Below are positions 43,533 through 57,269 of a DNA stretch of 64,000 nt, piece after piece; within the stretch, counting starts at the first letter, position 1; every line of letters begins with the position of its first letter. Below the pieces are notes generated by a model, which was not told the DNA's origin, did no database searches, and saw only the letters and a list, made by a program, of their open reading frames with translations. The position numbers and the translations under genes are program-made. This DNA comes from DATARH01 sp050246595 (lineage in GTDB: Bacteria > Pseudomonadota > Alphaproteobacteria > ATCC43930 > CGMCC-115725). The DNA is taken from contig JBFWVT010000022.1 of the NCBI GenBank assembly GCA_050246595.1, forward strand, positions 1 to 64,000. Direction: 5' to 3'.

Positions 43533-44984
43533 CTACCGCGGCAGCTTGCTCGATTGCATCAGGAATTCGTCGATCGCACGGGCGCATTGCCGTCCTTCGC
43601 GGATCGCCCATACCACCAGCGATTGGCCGCGCCGCATGTCGCCGGCGGCGAACACTTTCGGCACCGAGGTCCTGTAATCGAGCGTATTGGCCGCGACATT
43701 GCCGCGCGGATCGAGCGCGATGCCGGCTTGTTCGACGAGCCCGGTGCGGCGCGGTCCGAGAAAACCCATCGCCAGCAGCACCAGATCGGCTCTTAGCTGA
43801 AAGGTGCTGTCCGGGACTTCCCGCATCGTCCACCTTCCGTCGGAACCCTGGGTCCACTCGACCCGCACGCACTCGAGCGCTTCGATACGACCATTCGAAC
43901 CGAGCGCGCGCCTGGTCAGGACCGCCCAGTCACGCTCGCAGCCTTCCTCGTGCGAGGAGGAGGTGCGCAGCCTTAGCGGCCAGTCCGGCCAGACCATCGC
44001 CTTGTTCTCGCGTTCCGGCGGTTTCGGGAGGATCTCGAGCTGCGTAACCGACAACGCGCCCTGGCGGTTCGATGTACCGATGCAATCGGAACCGGTGTCG
44101 CCGCCGCCGATTACGACGACATGCTTGCCCGCCGCGCTGATCGTACCGTTCGGCGCCGCCTTGGCCTCGTCGTCGCCGGCGACGCGCTTGTTTTGTTGCG
44201 GCAGGAACTCCATCGCGAAATGCATGCCCGCAAGATCGCGTCCGGAGATTTCGAGATCGCGCGGCAGCTCGGCGCCGCCGGTCATCGCCAGCGCGTCGTA
44301 TTGCGCGAGCAGATCGCTTACCGGCATATCGACCCCGATTTCGACGCCGGTCCGGAATTCGACGCCTTCAGCCGCCATTTGCTCGACGCGGCGGTCGATC
44401 AGCCATTTCTCCATCTTGAAGTCGGGAATGCCGTAGCGCAGCAGCCCGCCGATGCGGTCGGCCTTCTCGAACAGCGTGACTTCGTGCCCGGCGCGCGCCA
44501 GTTGCTGCGCGCAGGCCATACCGGCCGGCCCCGACCCAACGACTGCGACCCGCTTGCCGGTACGCTGAGTTGGCACTTGCGGCGCGGCCCAGCCCTCTTC
44601 CCAGGCGCGATCGACGATCGCGCATTCGATCGTTTTGATGGTGACCGGGTTGTCCTCGATATTGAGCGTGCAGGCGGCCTCGCACGGCGCCGGACAGATA
44701 CGGCCGGTGAATTCCGGAAAATTGTTCGTCGAATCAAGCGCGATCCAGGCCTGCCGCCACTGGTTGCGATAAATGAGATCGTTCCAGTTCGGGATCAGAT
44801 TGTTGACCGGACATCCCTCATGGCAGAACGGGATGCCGCAATCCATGCAGCGCGCTGCCTGGGCGCGCAACGCCGGATCGGGGAGCGGGTGGACGAATTC
44901 GCCCCAATTCTGCTTGCGCACCGACGGCTTGTCATAGCCGCGATCGGCGCGTTCGATTTCCAGAAATCCGGTCGGCTTGCCCAT
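43533..44984 (-). CDS. gltD: Glutamate synthase small subunit
   Basis: The FAD/Fe-S subunit that passes NADPH electrons to GltB; 483 residues. The N-terminal 4Fe-4S cysteines are in RCMDCGIPFCHEGCPVNN and ICPAPCEAACTLN. The FAD motif VVGSGPAGMACA and the NADPH motif VVIGGGDTGSDC follow. ATG 44984 is used; a TTG three bases upstream is less likely. A DUF29 gene separates it from gltB. Confidence 0.97.
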   Translation of the reverse strand: MGKPTGFLEIERADRGYDKPSVRKQNWGEFVHPLPDPALRAQAARCMDCGIPFCHEGCPVNNLIPNWNDLIYRNQWRQAWIALDSTNNFPEFTGRICPAPCEAACTLNIEDNPVTIKTIECAIVDRAWEEGWAAPQVPTQRTGKRVAVVGSGPAGMACAQQLARAGHEVTLFEKADRIGGLLRYGIPDFKMEKWLIDRRVEQMAAEGVEFRTGVEIGVDMPVSDLLAQYDALAMTGGAELPRDLEISGRDLAGMHFAMEFLPQQNKRVAGDDEAKAAPNGTISAAGKHVVVIGGGDTGSDCIGTSNRQGALSVTQLEILPKPPERENKAMVWPDWPLRLRTSSSHEEGCERDWAVLTRRALGSNGRIEALECVRVEWTQGSDGRWTMREVPDSTFQLRADLVLLAMGFLGPRRTGLVEQAGIALDPRGNVAANTLDYRTSVPKVFAAGDMRRGQSLVVWAIREGRQCARAIDEFLMQSSKLPR

Positions 44985-45138
44985 CAACGTGCCCTTGAAA
45001 TTGCCCGGCGCGACGGCCGGTCAGTATGGCTGACTTATGTCCAGAATATCGCAGCCGAGCGACCCTCAACGACAACGCCGAACACCGCAGGGCCGGTTCA
45101 CCTCGGCAACAGAGCGCCTGGACCGATTGCCCCAGGAC

Positions 45139-45645
45139 TCATTGTGGTGCCGTCACCCGTGCAACGAGCCAGTCAAGATCGAGGTCGGCGTCGATCAATT
45201 CGTCAAGAGCGAACGGGCAGTCCGCCGGCAGAGAGGGGGCAGTCTCCCCATGGTCGGCGAAGCTGGCAGCTACTTTGCGGCAGGCGCGCTTCCAGAGAGC
45301 CGGCATGTCGATCCTGGCGCGCATCGACGGCCGGTAGGCCTCGACGAGGCGATCGTGAAACTCGACGCACTCGCTGCGCCAGTGACCGATCACATTCGGA
45401 TTGCGCGACAGCGCCGTTTTCGCGGCATGCGCCATCAGGTTGACAAGATGGCTGCGAACCGCGGCGAGCATCTCGGCAGCCCACTCTTCGAGGAACTCGG
45501 CGAGCGCGCCGGCATCGATTTCTCCCGAGCCGGTTGGCCGACGCAGCAATGCCGCCTGCTCCAGCGCCCAGGTATAGGGATCGTCATCGCGATCAACAGG
45601 CTGCCGATCCGGCGCCAGCAGGTCGTTTTCCAGCAGGCCCGGCAT
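45139..45645 (-). CDS. DUF29 domain protein
   Basis: A 168-residue protein with the DUF29 layout: DDPYTWALEQAALLRR at the start, FLEEWAAEMLAAVRSHLVNLMAHAA in the middle, and CPFALDELID near the end. The family is common in alphaproteobacteria and cyanobacteria and has no known function. The ATG at 45645 lies 11 bases after the gltB stop, so it is in the gltB transcript. It has 154 bases before gltD. Confidence 0.85.
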   Translation of the reverse strand: MPGLLENDLLAPDRQPVDRDDDPYTWALEQAALLRRPTGSGEIDAGALAEFLEEWAAEMLAAVRSHLVNLMAHAAKTALSRNPNVIGHWRSECVEFHDRLVEAYRPSMRARIDMPALWKRACRKVAASFADHGETAPSLPADCPFALDELIDADLDLDWLVARVTAPQ

Positions 45646-45656
45646 GCTGTCCTGCC

Positions 45657-50300
<4,644 letters not shown>

Positions 50301-50485
50301 CCTCAATGCTCTTTCGCCGCTGGCCGCGAGGCTATTCCCGGGCCGTGGTCCCCCTTTGGCGAACGCGGGCCGCGATCCGCCGTTTCGCCAGTATGCATGA
50401 TGAGATCAGGGAACGCGAATCGCGGCTGCCGCTCGCATCCGCTATTTTGTGTCGCAGGTAGGGCAGTAACAGTGACCTATTGCGA

Positions 50486-50998
50486 TCACCTTTTGTGCTT
50501 CTCCACGATGGCCGTGATCGCGGGTGGGTTGCGCAACGTCTGCAACACGACGCAGCGCTCGGTCGGCTTGAGTAACGCGTCGATGCGGTCCTGCGGCTCG
50601 TCGGTCTCCAGCGCGAAGATCAGCCGGATATCGCGGAACCCGACCGGAACGCCGCGCTCGACCCCGAGTGTACCGCGAAAATCGAGGTCACCCTCGGCGC
50701 GCACCTTGCCGCCATCCAGGCGGAATTCGAGCGCGGTCGCGACCGCCTTCAGCGTGACCCCGGCACAGGCCGCCAGGGCTTCGAGCAGCATATCGCCGGA
50801 GCAGGCCTGCAACCCGCTTCCGCCGGTTGCCGGATGCAATCCGGCCTCGACCAGCGCGCGCCCGGTATCGACCTTGCAGGCGATACCGCCGGTGTCGAGG
50901 TCGCCTTCGACCTTTAGCGTGACCAGCGCCGTTTCCGGGCTGTCGCGGTACTGCGTCTTGAGCGGCGCCTGCAATTCGCGCAATGCGGCGGCATCCAT
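50486..50998 (-). CDS. OsmC family peroxiredoxin-like protein
   Basis: A 170-residue protein of the OsmC/Ohr fold, which reduces organic peroxides. The two redox cysteines are in ALAACAGVTLKAVA and PTERCVVLQTL. The start has GGGAGAG upstream. It stands alone, 188 bases beyond the gltB start. Confidence 0.9.
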   Translation of the reverse strand: MDAAALRELQAPLKTQYRDSPETALVTLKVEGDLDTGGIACKVDTGRALVEAGLHPATGGSGLQACSGDMLLEALAACAGVTLKAVATALEFRLDGGKVRAEGDLDFRGTLGVERGVPVGFRDIRLIFALETDEPQDRIDALLKPTERCVVLQTLRNPPAITAIVEKHKR

Positions 50999-51263
50999 TT
51001 GGCTCTCTCCCTGGCTGTCAACAAACGGCGTGATCTCCGACCGCCGCGCCTTTTTCGTGCCGCGCCGGCCGCCGCTCCGCAACCCTCGGCCCAAGGCTCG
51101 ATAAGGAACCAAAGAGCTCCCGAGAGCGTGTCTCGGACAGCACCCGGCACTGCTCCATGTCATACGAGAGGGACAGCACGGCCCTCACATCCATAAGTTG
51201 CGCGATTTCCTATTAACCCGTAAAAATTAGAGGAGCCGGCGCCGGCAGGGAGGGGCGACAAAA

Positions 51264-51785
51264 ATGGCGAGAACAGCTGTAAACCAATTGCAGGAGCAGA
51301 TCGAAGCGATCCGTCGCGAAGCATTCGCCGCCGGGTTTGAAGCGGCCATGCAGTCGGTGCGCCAATTTGCCTCGACCCAAATGGCCGATATTGCGCCGAA
51401 ATCCGTTGCGCCGGCCCGGCGCCGCCCGGCGCAACGCACGCACGCATCGGGTTTACCGCAGCGGCCCGGCAACAGCTCGCAAGCGGCGCGGCGCGGCGCG
51501 GCGACCGGCACCAGACCGCAGCGCGGCACGAATGCCCGGCTCGTCGAAGAAATCCTGCAAACGAACGCGCCGCGGGCGCTGCGCCCGGCCGAGATCCGCA
51601 GCGCGATCCAGCGCGAGAAGGGCGTGGCGATCGCGTTTACCTCGATCCGTCATGCGCTGGGTCAGCTCGAATCGCGCCGAGTCGTCGAACAGGTCGGAGA
51701 TGGCAATACGTGGCGCTACCGCGAGGGCGGCGGCGAAAGCTTCGACGAGGACGGCAGCGAGGCGGCTACGGTATCGGGCGAATGA
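51264..51785 (+). CDS. Winged-helix-like protein with N-terminal coiled coil
   Basis: A 173-residue protein. Residues 1-40 are a likely coiled coil (LQEQIEAIRREAFAAGFEAA), 45-88 a basic, Pro/Ala/Arg-rich linker, and about 90-155 a winged-helix-like domain (LVEEILQTNAPRALRPAEIR, IAFTSIRHALGQLESRRVVE, NTWRYR). The shape suggests a small DNA-binding protein that dimerises. It is close to uncharacterised alphaproteobacterial proteins. An AT-rich promoter region with ATTAACCCGTAAAAATTA lies just upstream. Confidence 0.75.
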   Translation: MARTAVNQLQEQIEAIRREAFAAGFEAAMQSVRQFASTQMADIAPKSVAPARRRPAQRTHASGLPQRPGNSSQAARRGAATGTRPQRGTNARLVEEILQTNAPRALRPAEIRSAIQREKGVAIAFTSIRHALGQLESRRVVEQVGDGNTWRYREGGGESFDEDGSEAATVSGE

Positions 51786-51808
51786 GGCTTGGCGGGCAGG
51801 TCCAACGG

Positions 51809-52615
51809 CTACGCTGCCGCAACCTGGCGCGGGCGGTAGATCGCGGTATGCGCGATCCGTGCAACCGGGATGCGTTCCCGGGTCAGCACCAGCGCGTCGA
51901 TCTCGACAAAGCGATGGCCCTTGCGCTCGTAATTCGCCGCAATGCGGGCGCGCACCGACAGCGCATCCCCGACCGGCACCGCCCGCAAATGCTGCACGCG
52001 GCTGCCGGTGTGGATCCAGGGTCCGAGCAGTACGTTGCGGCTGATCGCGAAATTGCAGCTGCGTAGAATGTCGCGCGGGTGAACCAGCCCTTGCTCGGTG
52101 TAGATCGCCGCGCTCTCCTGTGAATCGGCAAGATAGCGAGCCGCCATTTCCGGCGTGATCGGGTACGGATCGAGGCCGAGCCAGCCATCCACAGGCAGCG
52201 AGGCTTCATCAGCGGGCGGGCGCTCACCGCGCTGCGGCACCTGGCGGAACTCGTCAATGGTCACGACGGGGGCCGTATCCGGCAGCGCGGCGCGGCCGGT
52301 GGCGCAAACAACGCCGCGGCTCTCGATCGCGATCTCCAGCGCGCCGTCCGCTTCGGTCGCGGTCACGATCGCGGGGTCGCCGTCATATACCGGCTGCAAG
52401 AAACGGCACTCGGCGGTGCCGTGTTCAAGCCAGGCACGACCCCAGCGCATGACAGGCAGGTGGGTCATGTAACCGTAGACATCGACCCCGGGCACCAGGC
52501 CGCCGCCAAACCCGAAACGGCGCGCGGTCGCATCGTCATGGATCTTGTTTTCCGAATCGTGCGCGGTATTGAACGCGACGACCCGGTAGGGATCGGAAAG
52601 GACGGCGGCAGACAT
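51809..52615 (-). CDS. MaoC-like hotdog-fold protein
   Basis: A 268-residue protein. The N-terminal half has the hotdog pattern HDDATARRFGFGGGLVPGV with MTHLPVMRWG, and the C-terminal half has SRVQHLRAVPVGDALSVRARI, again a hotdog-like strand set. Such double-hotdog proteins act on CoA or ACP thioesters. The start has AGAGGA upstream. It follows the amidase gene by 32 bases in the same direction. Confidence 0.82.
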   Translation of the reverse strand: MSAAVLSDPYRVVAFNTAHDSENKIHDDATARRFGFGGGLVPGVDVYGYMTHLPVMRWGRAWLEHGTAECRFLQPVYDGDPAIVTATEADGALEIAIESRGVVCATGRAALPDTAPVVTIDEFRQVPQRGERPPADEASLPVDGWLGLDPYPITPEMAARYLADSQESAAIYTEQGLVHPRDILRSCNFAISRNVLLGPWIHTGSRVQHLRAVPVGDALSVRARIAANYERKGHRFVEIDALVLTRERIPVARIAHTAIYRPRQVAAA

Positions 52616-52647
52616 CGGTTCCTCTTTCAGCGCTGAAGCGGTGGCAG

Positions 52648-54042
52648 TCAGACGAGCGGCGGATGCTTGTCGGCGATGCCGGCCGCGTGTTCCCAGGCAC
52701 GAGCCACTTGATAGAGCTTCGCTTCTCCAAAATATGGGCCGACGAATTGTACTGCCAGCGGCAGGCCGGTGCTCGACAGACCGGCCATCATCGCCAGCGC
52801 CGGATGCCCGGTAACGTTGAACGGGGTGCGCGCCTGCCGGGGATAGGTGCGCTCGGTTTCGATGGGATTGTCGAGCCGGCTCGGCGGGTCCATTGCGCTC
52901 GCACACAGCAGCACATCCGCTTCCCGCAGCGCCGCTTCGACCGCGGCGATCATTTCGAGACGGCGGCGCTGCGCCTGCACGTAGTCGCCGGCGCCGTAAA
53001 ACGCTCCGGGCAGCAGGCGGCGGCGCGCCAGCTTGCCGTAATCCTGCGGCCGCTCGCGCAGCCACGGCGTATGGATCGCCCAGGCCTCGCTCTGCAGGAT
53101 CACCCGGTTGACGGCGCCGAATTCACCAAGCGTCGGCAGCCGGATATCGCGGATTTCGGCACCGAGCGACTGCAATGTCCGGGCGACGTTGTCGAGCGCG
53201 GCAGTCACCTCCGGGTCGGCCGGCAGGTCGGTTTCATGGAAATGGCGGATAAAGCCTAAGCGCAATCCGCGGACACCGCTTTCGAGTGCGGCTGCATAGT
53301 GACCGGCCGGGGCGGCGGCGCTGCCCGGATCGCGCGGGTCGTGCCCGACGATCGCTTCGAGCATCAGCGCATTGTCGGCGACGGTGCGGGTCATGGGTCC
53401 GACATGGTCGAGCGTGAACGACAGCGGAAAGACACCACGGCGCGACACCAGGCCGTAAGTCGGCTTCAGCCCGACAATGCCGCAGGCGCTGGCCGGATTG
53501 CGCACGCTGCCGCCGGTGTCGCTGCCGAGCGCCATCGGGAACAGCCCGGCCGCCACTCCGGCTCCCGATCCGGACGACGAACCGCCGGGGTGATGGTCCG
53601 GGTTCCACGGATTGCGCGCCGGCGGCCACGGCAGATCGAAACTGGGACCGCCGATCGCGAATTCGTGCGTCGACAGTTTTCCCAATACGATCGCGCCGGC
53701 GCCGCGCAGTCGCGCGACGCAGACCGCGTCGGCGCTCGCGACATTGTCGATCAGAATCTTCGAATGGCAGGTGGTCGGCAGCCCGGCGACATCGATAATG
53801 TCCTTGATGCCGACCGGGACGCCGTGCAGGGGTCCGCGCGGACGCCCTGCGGCGATCTCGGCCTCGGCGGCGCGTGCCGCCGCCATCGCGGTATCGCCGT
53901 CGAGCCGGATAAAGACGTTGAGCTTCGGGTCGAGCCGCTCGATACGGTCCAGCAGCGCCCGCGTCAGTTCGACCGGCGAGAGTTCGCGAGCGGCGATCGC
54001 CCGCGCCGCCTCGGCGGCGGTGAGCCAGTGCAGCTCGCTCAT
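52648..54042 (-). CDS. Amidase (amidase signature family)
   Basis: A 464-residue enzyme. The Ser-cisSer-Lys triad is present: Lys80 in GVPVGIKDIIDV, the GGSSSGSGAG loop near 153-162, and Ser179 in GSDTGGSVR. It resembles AtzE/GatA-like enzymes. Its ATG overlaps the stop of a DUF4089 gene (ATGA), which in other bacteria encodes a small GatC-like partner. The substrate is unknown. Confidence 0.93.
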   Translation of the reverse strand: MSELHWLTAAEAARAIAARELSPVELTRALLDRIERLDPKLNVFIRLDGDTAMAAARAAEAEIAAGRPRGPLHGVPVGIKDIIDVAGLPTTCHSKILIDNVASADAVCVARLRGAGAIVLGKLSTHEFAIGGPSFDLPWPPARNPWNPDHHPGGSSSGSGAGVAAGLFPMALGSDTGGSVRNPASACGIVGLKPTYGLVSRRGVFPLSFTLDHVGPMTRTVADNALMLEAIVGHDPRDPGSAAAPAGHYAAALESGVRGLRLGFIRHFHETDLPADPEVTAALDNVARTLQSLGAEIRDIRLPTLGEFGAVNRVILQSEAWAIHTPWLRERPQDYGKLARRRLLPGAFYGAGDYVQAQRRRLEMIAAVEAALREADVLLCASAMDPPSRLDNPIETERTYPRQARTPFNVTGHPALAMMAGLSSTGLPLAVQFVGPYFGEAKLYQVARAWEHAAGIADKHPPLV

Positions 54043-54272
54043 CGCCCGCCTCCGGTTCCCGCATTGCCGGTCGCCGCGGGTGAATAGGGGAGGGGACAGG
54101 GGCCGACACGCATCGGCGGCCACGGCTCGGCAGCCGGATCGGTCGGCGCCTTGATGCGCGCGGTAATCCCGTTCGCCTGCGCCGCTGCGGCCGCGACATC
54201 GTCGGGGAATTGCGCCAGCGCCTTGTCCAGCCCGGCGCGGCGCGCCAGCAATTCTATCATCTGTTTGTCCAT
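54039..54272 (-). CDS. DUF4089 (AtzG-like) small amidase partner
   Basis: A 77-residue protein with a helical N-terminus (MIELLARRAGL, FPDDVAAAAAQAN), followed by PTDPAAEPWPP. This fits the DUF4089/AtzG family, which binds and stabilises AtzE-type amidases. The overlap with the amidase start supports a two-subunit enzyme. The C-terminal 20 residues are Gly/Ala/Pro-rich. Confidence 0.78.
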   Translation of the reverse strand: MDKQMIELLARRAGLDKALAQFPDDVAAAAAQANGITARIKAPTDPAAEPWPPMRVGPCPLPYSPAATGNAGTGGGR

Positions 54273-54403
54273 GCTCCGGCCGCCTCCGGTCTCAATGCCT
54301 CCGCCTGGGACATCCTGCCGCCAAATGCCGGCCGGCCCTAGACCTAATTGCCGCCGCCGCCTACAACGGCGCGGTCACGATTTGGGGCGAGAGCCTATCG
54401 CCG

Positions 54404-55906
54404 ATGCAGTCCCGCCCGCCGGCAAGGCTGATCGACCGCACCGCCGCGGCGCTGCTCCGCCAGACGCGCGGCTGGGCGGCGGCTCTCGGGTGTATCGTCC
54501 TTGTAGTCGCCGGCAGTTTGCCCGACCCCGCCTGGAGCCAGTTCCGCAGCGGCGGTTACAGCAGGCCGAGCATCGGCGGTTCCGGGTCGTTTTCAACGCG
54601 GCGGCCCTCGCTCGGCGGCAGTGGCGGCTATCGCCGGCCGTCTACCGCAGCGCCGCGATTCGGCGGCAGCTCTCCGGGAGACCGCGCGATATCGCGCGGT
54701 CGGTCGTCGGAGGCGCTGCGCGATTACCGCGCGCCGCAGCGTCCGCCGCCCGCCGCCGCGCCGCAGCCGCGCGCGTCGCCCCCGGTCACGGGTGATCGGG
54801 GCTGGGCTCCCGGTGGCGGGTGGGGGACGGCGATGCCGCGGCGACTGCCGTCCTGGGGCGGCGGCTGGGGCACGGTCAGCCCGCGGCGCTCGTTTGGCAC
54901 CGGTGTCGTAACCGGCGTCGCGCTGTGGGCGGCGCTCAACGCGCTGATGTCCTCCCCAAGCTACGCCGAGTATTTTCATGCGCACCGCAACGACCCGACC
55001 TATCGCGAGTGGCGGCAGGAGGCCGAACGCGTCGCCGCGCGCGACCCCGAGGTGGCCGCCAGACTCGCCGAACTCGACCGCCGGCTGGCGCAGCTCGACG
55101 CAACACCGGGCAGCACCGGCGGCGGTCCCGCCGTTGCGCGTGAGCCGGCGTCCCCGCCGGAAGACGGGTTCTCGCTCTGGGGCATCCTGTTTGTCGTGGG
55201 AGGGGCCGTCGTGCTGTTCTGGTTGTGGCGGCGCCGCGCCAGCCATCCGCGCGCCAGCGCCGCCAGTACCCCGCCGGGTCTTGCCGGTTCGGCCGAGTCG
55301 CGGTTCCGGGTCGGCATGGTGCTGCCGGTCGATCCGACGCCGTTTGTGCTCGCCGCCGGGCTGACGAAAATCCAGCCGCCCGACGAGAGCGGCACGATCA
55401 GCGTCGAGGCGGTCGGGTTATTGCGCTATGGCAACGTCCTGCTGCACCGTCTCTACCTGCCGGGTGGCCGCGCCTTCTTTCAGCTTCATCTCGGAGCGGA
55501 CGGCCGGCCCGACGAGTGCCGCTATTTTTCGTTTCTCGACGAGATCGCGCCGGCCGATCCGCAGGAATGGGGTTTCTGGCTCGATCAGCGCGAGGGGTTG
55601 ATCGGCTGGCCGACTTTCGAGACCAAGGACGGGAAACTCTACGGACGGGTCTGGTCGCCCGGCCAGACCCGCATCGCGCCGCGACAGATCGAGGAGACCC
55701 GGCAATACGTGGACCGGGTCGAGCGCCGGCTTTTGCAGGCGATGCTGTACGGCGCGCCGACCGGCGGCGCGGCAGCCGCGTCGCAGACCGAATACATCCT
55801 GGTCAGCGCGATCGAGGCCGAGGGGCAGGCCTGGATCGAGGTTGACGCCGGTATCGACATCAACCCGGCGGCGTTGCAGCTGCCGGGCGTACCTCTGACG
55901 CCCTGA
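54404..55906 (+). CDS. DUF2491 family protein (YjfK-like)
   Basis: A 500-residue protein. The first 45 residues contain a hydrophobic segment (AAALGCIVLVVAGSLPDPAWS), then a Gly/Ser/Arg/Pro-rich region (about 46-165) of low complexity, a membrane helix near 257-275 (LWGILFVVGGAVVLFWLW), and the DUF2491 domain in the last 220 residues (FVLAAGLTKIQPPDESG, GWPTFETKDGKLYGRVWSPG). In E. coli the YjfK protein is made with PspA-like and DUF350 partners; here the same partners follow directly. The long Ser/Gly stretch is an addition to the family core. Confidence 0.85.
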   Translation: MQSRPPARLIDRTAAALLRQTRGWAAALGCIVLVVAGSLPDPAWSQFRSGGYSRPSIGGSGSFSTRRPSLGGSGGYRRPSTAAPRFGGSSPGDRAISRGRSSEALRDYRAPQRPPPAAAPQPRASPPVTGDRGWAPGGGWGTAMPRRLPSWGGGWGTVSPRRSFGTGVVTGVALWAALNALMSSPSYAEYFHAHRNDPTYREWRQEAERVAARDPEVAARLAELDRRLAQLDATPGSTGGGPAVAREPASPPEDGFSLWGILFVVGGAVVLFWLWRRRASHPRASAASTPPGLAGSAESRFRVGMVLPVDPTPFVLAAGLTKIQPPDESGTISVEAVGLLRYGNVLLHRLYLPGGRAFFQLHLGADGRPDECRYFSFLDEIAPADPQEWGFWLDQREGLIGWPTFETKDGKLYGRVWSPGQTRIAPRQIEETRQYVDRVERRLLQAMLYGAPTGGAAAASQTEYILVSAIEAEGQAWIEVDAGIDINPAALQLPGVPLTP

Positions 55907-55917
55907 CGGAGCACGAC

Positions 55918-56355
55918 ATGGACCCGACGGTACAGGCTCCCGCCAACGTACTGGGCGTGCTGGGCAGAAGTCTGCCGGTGCTGCTTGCGAATTTCGGGCT
56001 CGTGCTCGGCCTGCTGATCATTGGCATCCTTGTCTATATGGTCGTGACCCCGTTCCACGAGCGCGAATTGATGCGCGACGGCAACACGGCTGCGGCCACG
56101 GTTCTCGGCGGCGCGCTGGTCGCCCTCGCCATTCCGCTGGCCGCGCTGCTGGCCACGACCGGAGGGCTGCTTGATATTCTGGTATGGGGTATTGTCGCGG
56201 TCGTCTTGCAGCTCGTGACGGTCAGCGTCTTCTCGCTGCTAATGCGCAGGACGCGAACCCAGATTGAGGCGGGTCAGGTTGCCGCCGCCCTCCCGCTGGT
56301 TGCCGCGCAAATATCGATCGGCCTGTTGAATGCGGCCGTAATGGTGCCAGCTTGA
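55918..56355 (+). CDS. DUF350 membrane protein (YjfL-like)
   Basis: A 145-residue inner membrane protein with four hydrophobic helices. It has the DUF350 features VVTPFHERELMRDGNTAAA and SVFSLLMRRTRTQIEAG. The start lies 11 bases after the DUF2491 stop. Function is unknown; the gene order with DUF2491 and PspA suggests a membrane-stress complex. Confidence 0.88.
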   Translation: MDPTVQAPANVLGVLGRSLPVLLANFGLVLGLLIIGILVYMVVTPFHERELMRDGNTAAATVLGGALVALAIPLAALLATTGGLLDILVWGIVAVVLQLVTVSVFSLLMRRTRTQIEAGQVAAALPLVAAQISIGLLNAAVMVPA

Positions 56356-56380
56356 TTAAGTCTTTCAGCAGGAGGTTCGG

Positions 56381-57157
56381 ATGCTCGGGTTCTTGAGGAA
56401 TTTCGCCGGGGTCAAGGCCGATAACGCGGTTCAGGCCGGCATCGAGGCGCTGGTGCGGTGGGACCCGGAGGGTGCCAGCGAGGCCGAGTTGCGCACGATG
56501 GAACAGCATCTCGACGATCTCGGCCGCCAGGTCGCGATGGCCCGTCAGGCCTATGACCGGGAGCGGCGCGAGGCCGAGCAGATCGAGGCGCTGTCGCGCC
56601 AACGCATGGCCGCGGCCGAGCAGTTGCAAGGTCAGATCGCCACGCAGGGCGACCCGGCGCGCCGCACCTCGCTGGAGCGCAGCCTCGAAACTCTGGTGAA
56701 AATGCTGGAGGACATGGCGCCGGAGATCGATCGCGAGAAGCAGGACGCAGCCGACGCGAAGGAGTTCCTTGAGATGCTCGAAGACGCCTATGCCCAGGCC
56801 GGCGGCAAGCTGAAGCAGGCGCGCTCCGAGCTTGAACGCGCCCGCCGCGACATGGTGCGCGCCGGACAGCAGCGCCAGACGGCCGAGCGGCAGGCCGAGG
56901 CGGCGCGCCAGGCGGCCGGGCTGACCCGCTCGACAAGCAGCCTTAGCGTGGCCCTCAAGGCGATGCAGGACGCGGCGCAGCGCGATCTCGCCTCGGCCGA
57001 CGCGGCGGTGGCGAAAGCGAAGCTGCTGCGCCCGACCCGCCCGGAGCAGGACGATCCGAACATCGCCGCCGCGATGGCCGCTGCCGCCGGAAAATCGCCG
57101 GCGCCGCAAAGCCTCAGCGAGCGGCTGGCGGCGCTCAGGGCGCGGGCTGAGCGTTAG
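56381..57157 (+). CDS. PspA/IM30 family membrane-associated protein (YjfJ-like)
   Basis: A 258-residue, almost wholly helical coiled-coil protein (about 35-225) with MLGFLRNFAGVKADNAVQA at the start and the PspA-like EEAYAQ-type heptads. PspA proteins form ESCRT-III-like polymers on stressed membranes. Ribosome site AGGAGG lies eight bases upstream. It is last in the DUF2491-DUF350-PspA operon. No PspF regulator lies nearby. Confidence 0.88.
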   Translation: MLGFLRNFAGVKADNAVQAGIEALVRWDPEGASEAELRTMEQHLDDLGRQVAMARQAYDRERREAEQIEALSRQRMAAAEQLQGQIATQGDPARRTSLERSLETLVKMLEDMAPEIDREKQDAADAKEFLEMLEDAYAQAGGKLKQARSELERARRDMVRAGQQRQTAERQAEAARQAAGLTRSTSSLSVALKAMQDAAQRDLASADAAVAKAKLLRPTRPEQDDPNIAAAMAAAAGKSPAPQSLSERLAALRARAER

Positions 57158-57229
57158 CCGCGGCCCGCGGTTTCGCCAAGAAGTCGCTGCGAGCCGAGGC
57201 CGGAGAGACTTATTGCCCGGTCTGCCGGC

Positions 57230-57257
57230 GTGAGGCTGCGGCTGTCTGCAGCCTCAC
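57230..57257. repeat. 10-bp perfect hairpin just before the agmatinase-like gene
   Basis: GTGAGGCTGC (57230-57239) and GCAGCCTCAC (57248-57257), loop GGCTGTCT. It ends 12 bases before the ATG at 57270, where a ribosome site is expected but not seen. It could be the PspA operon terminator or a control element for the next gene. Confidence 0.65.
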
Positions 57258-57269
57258 CATATTAGCCGT

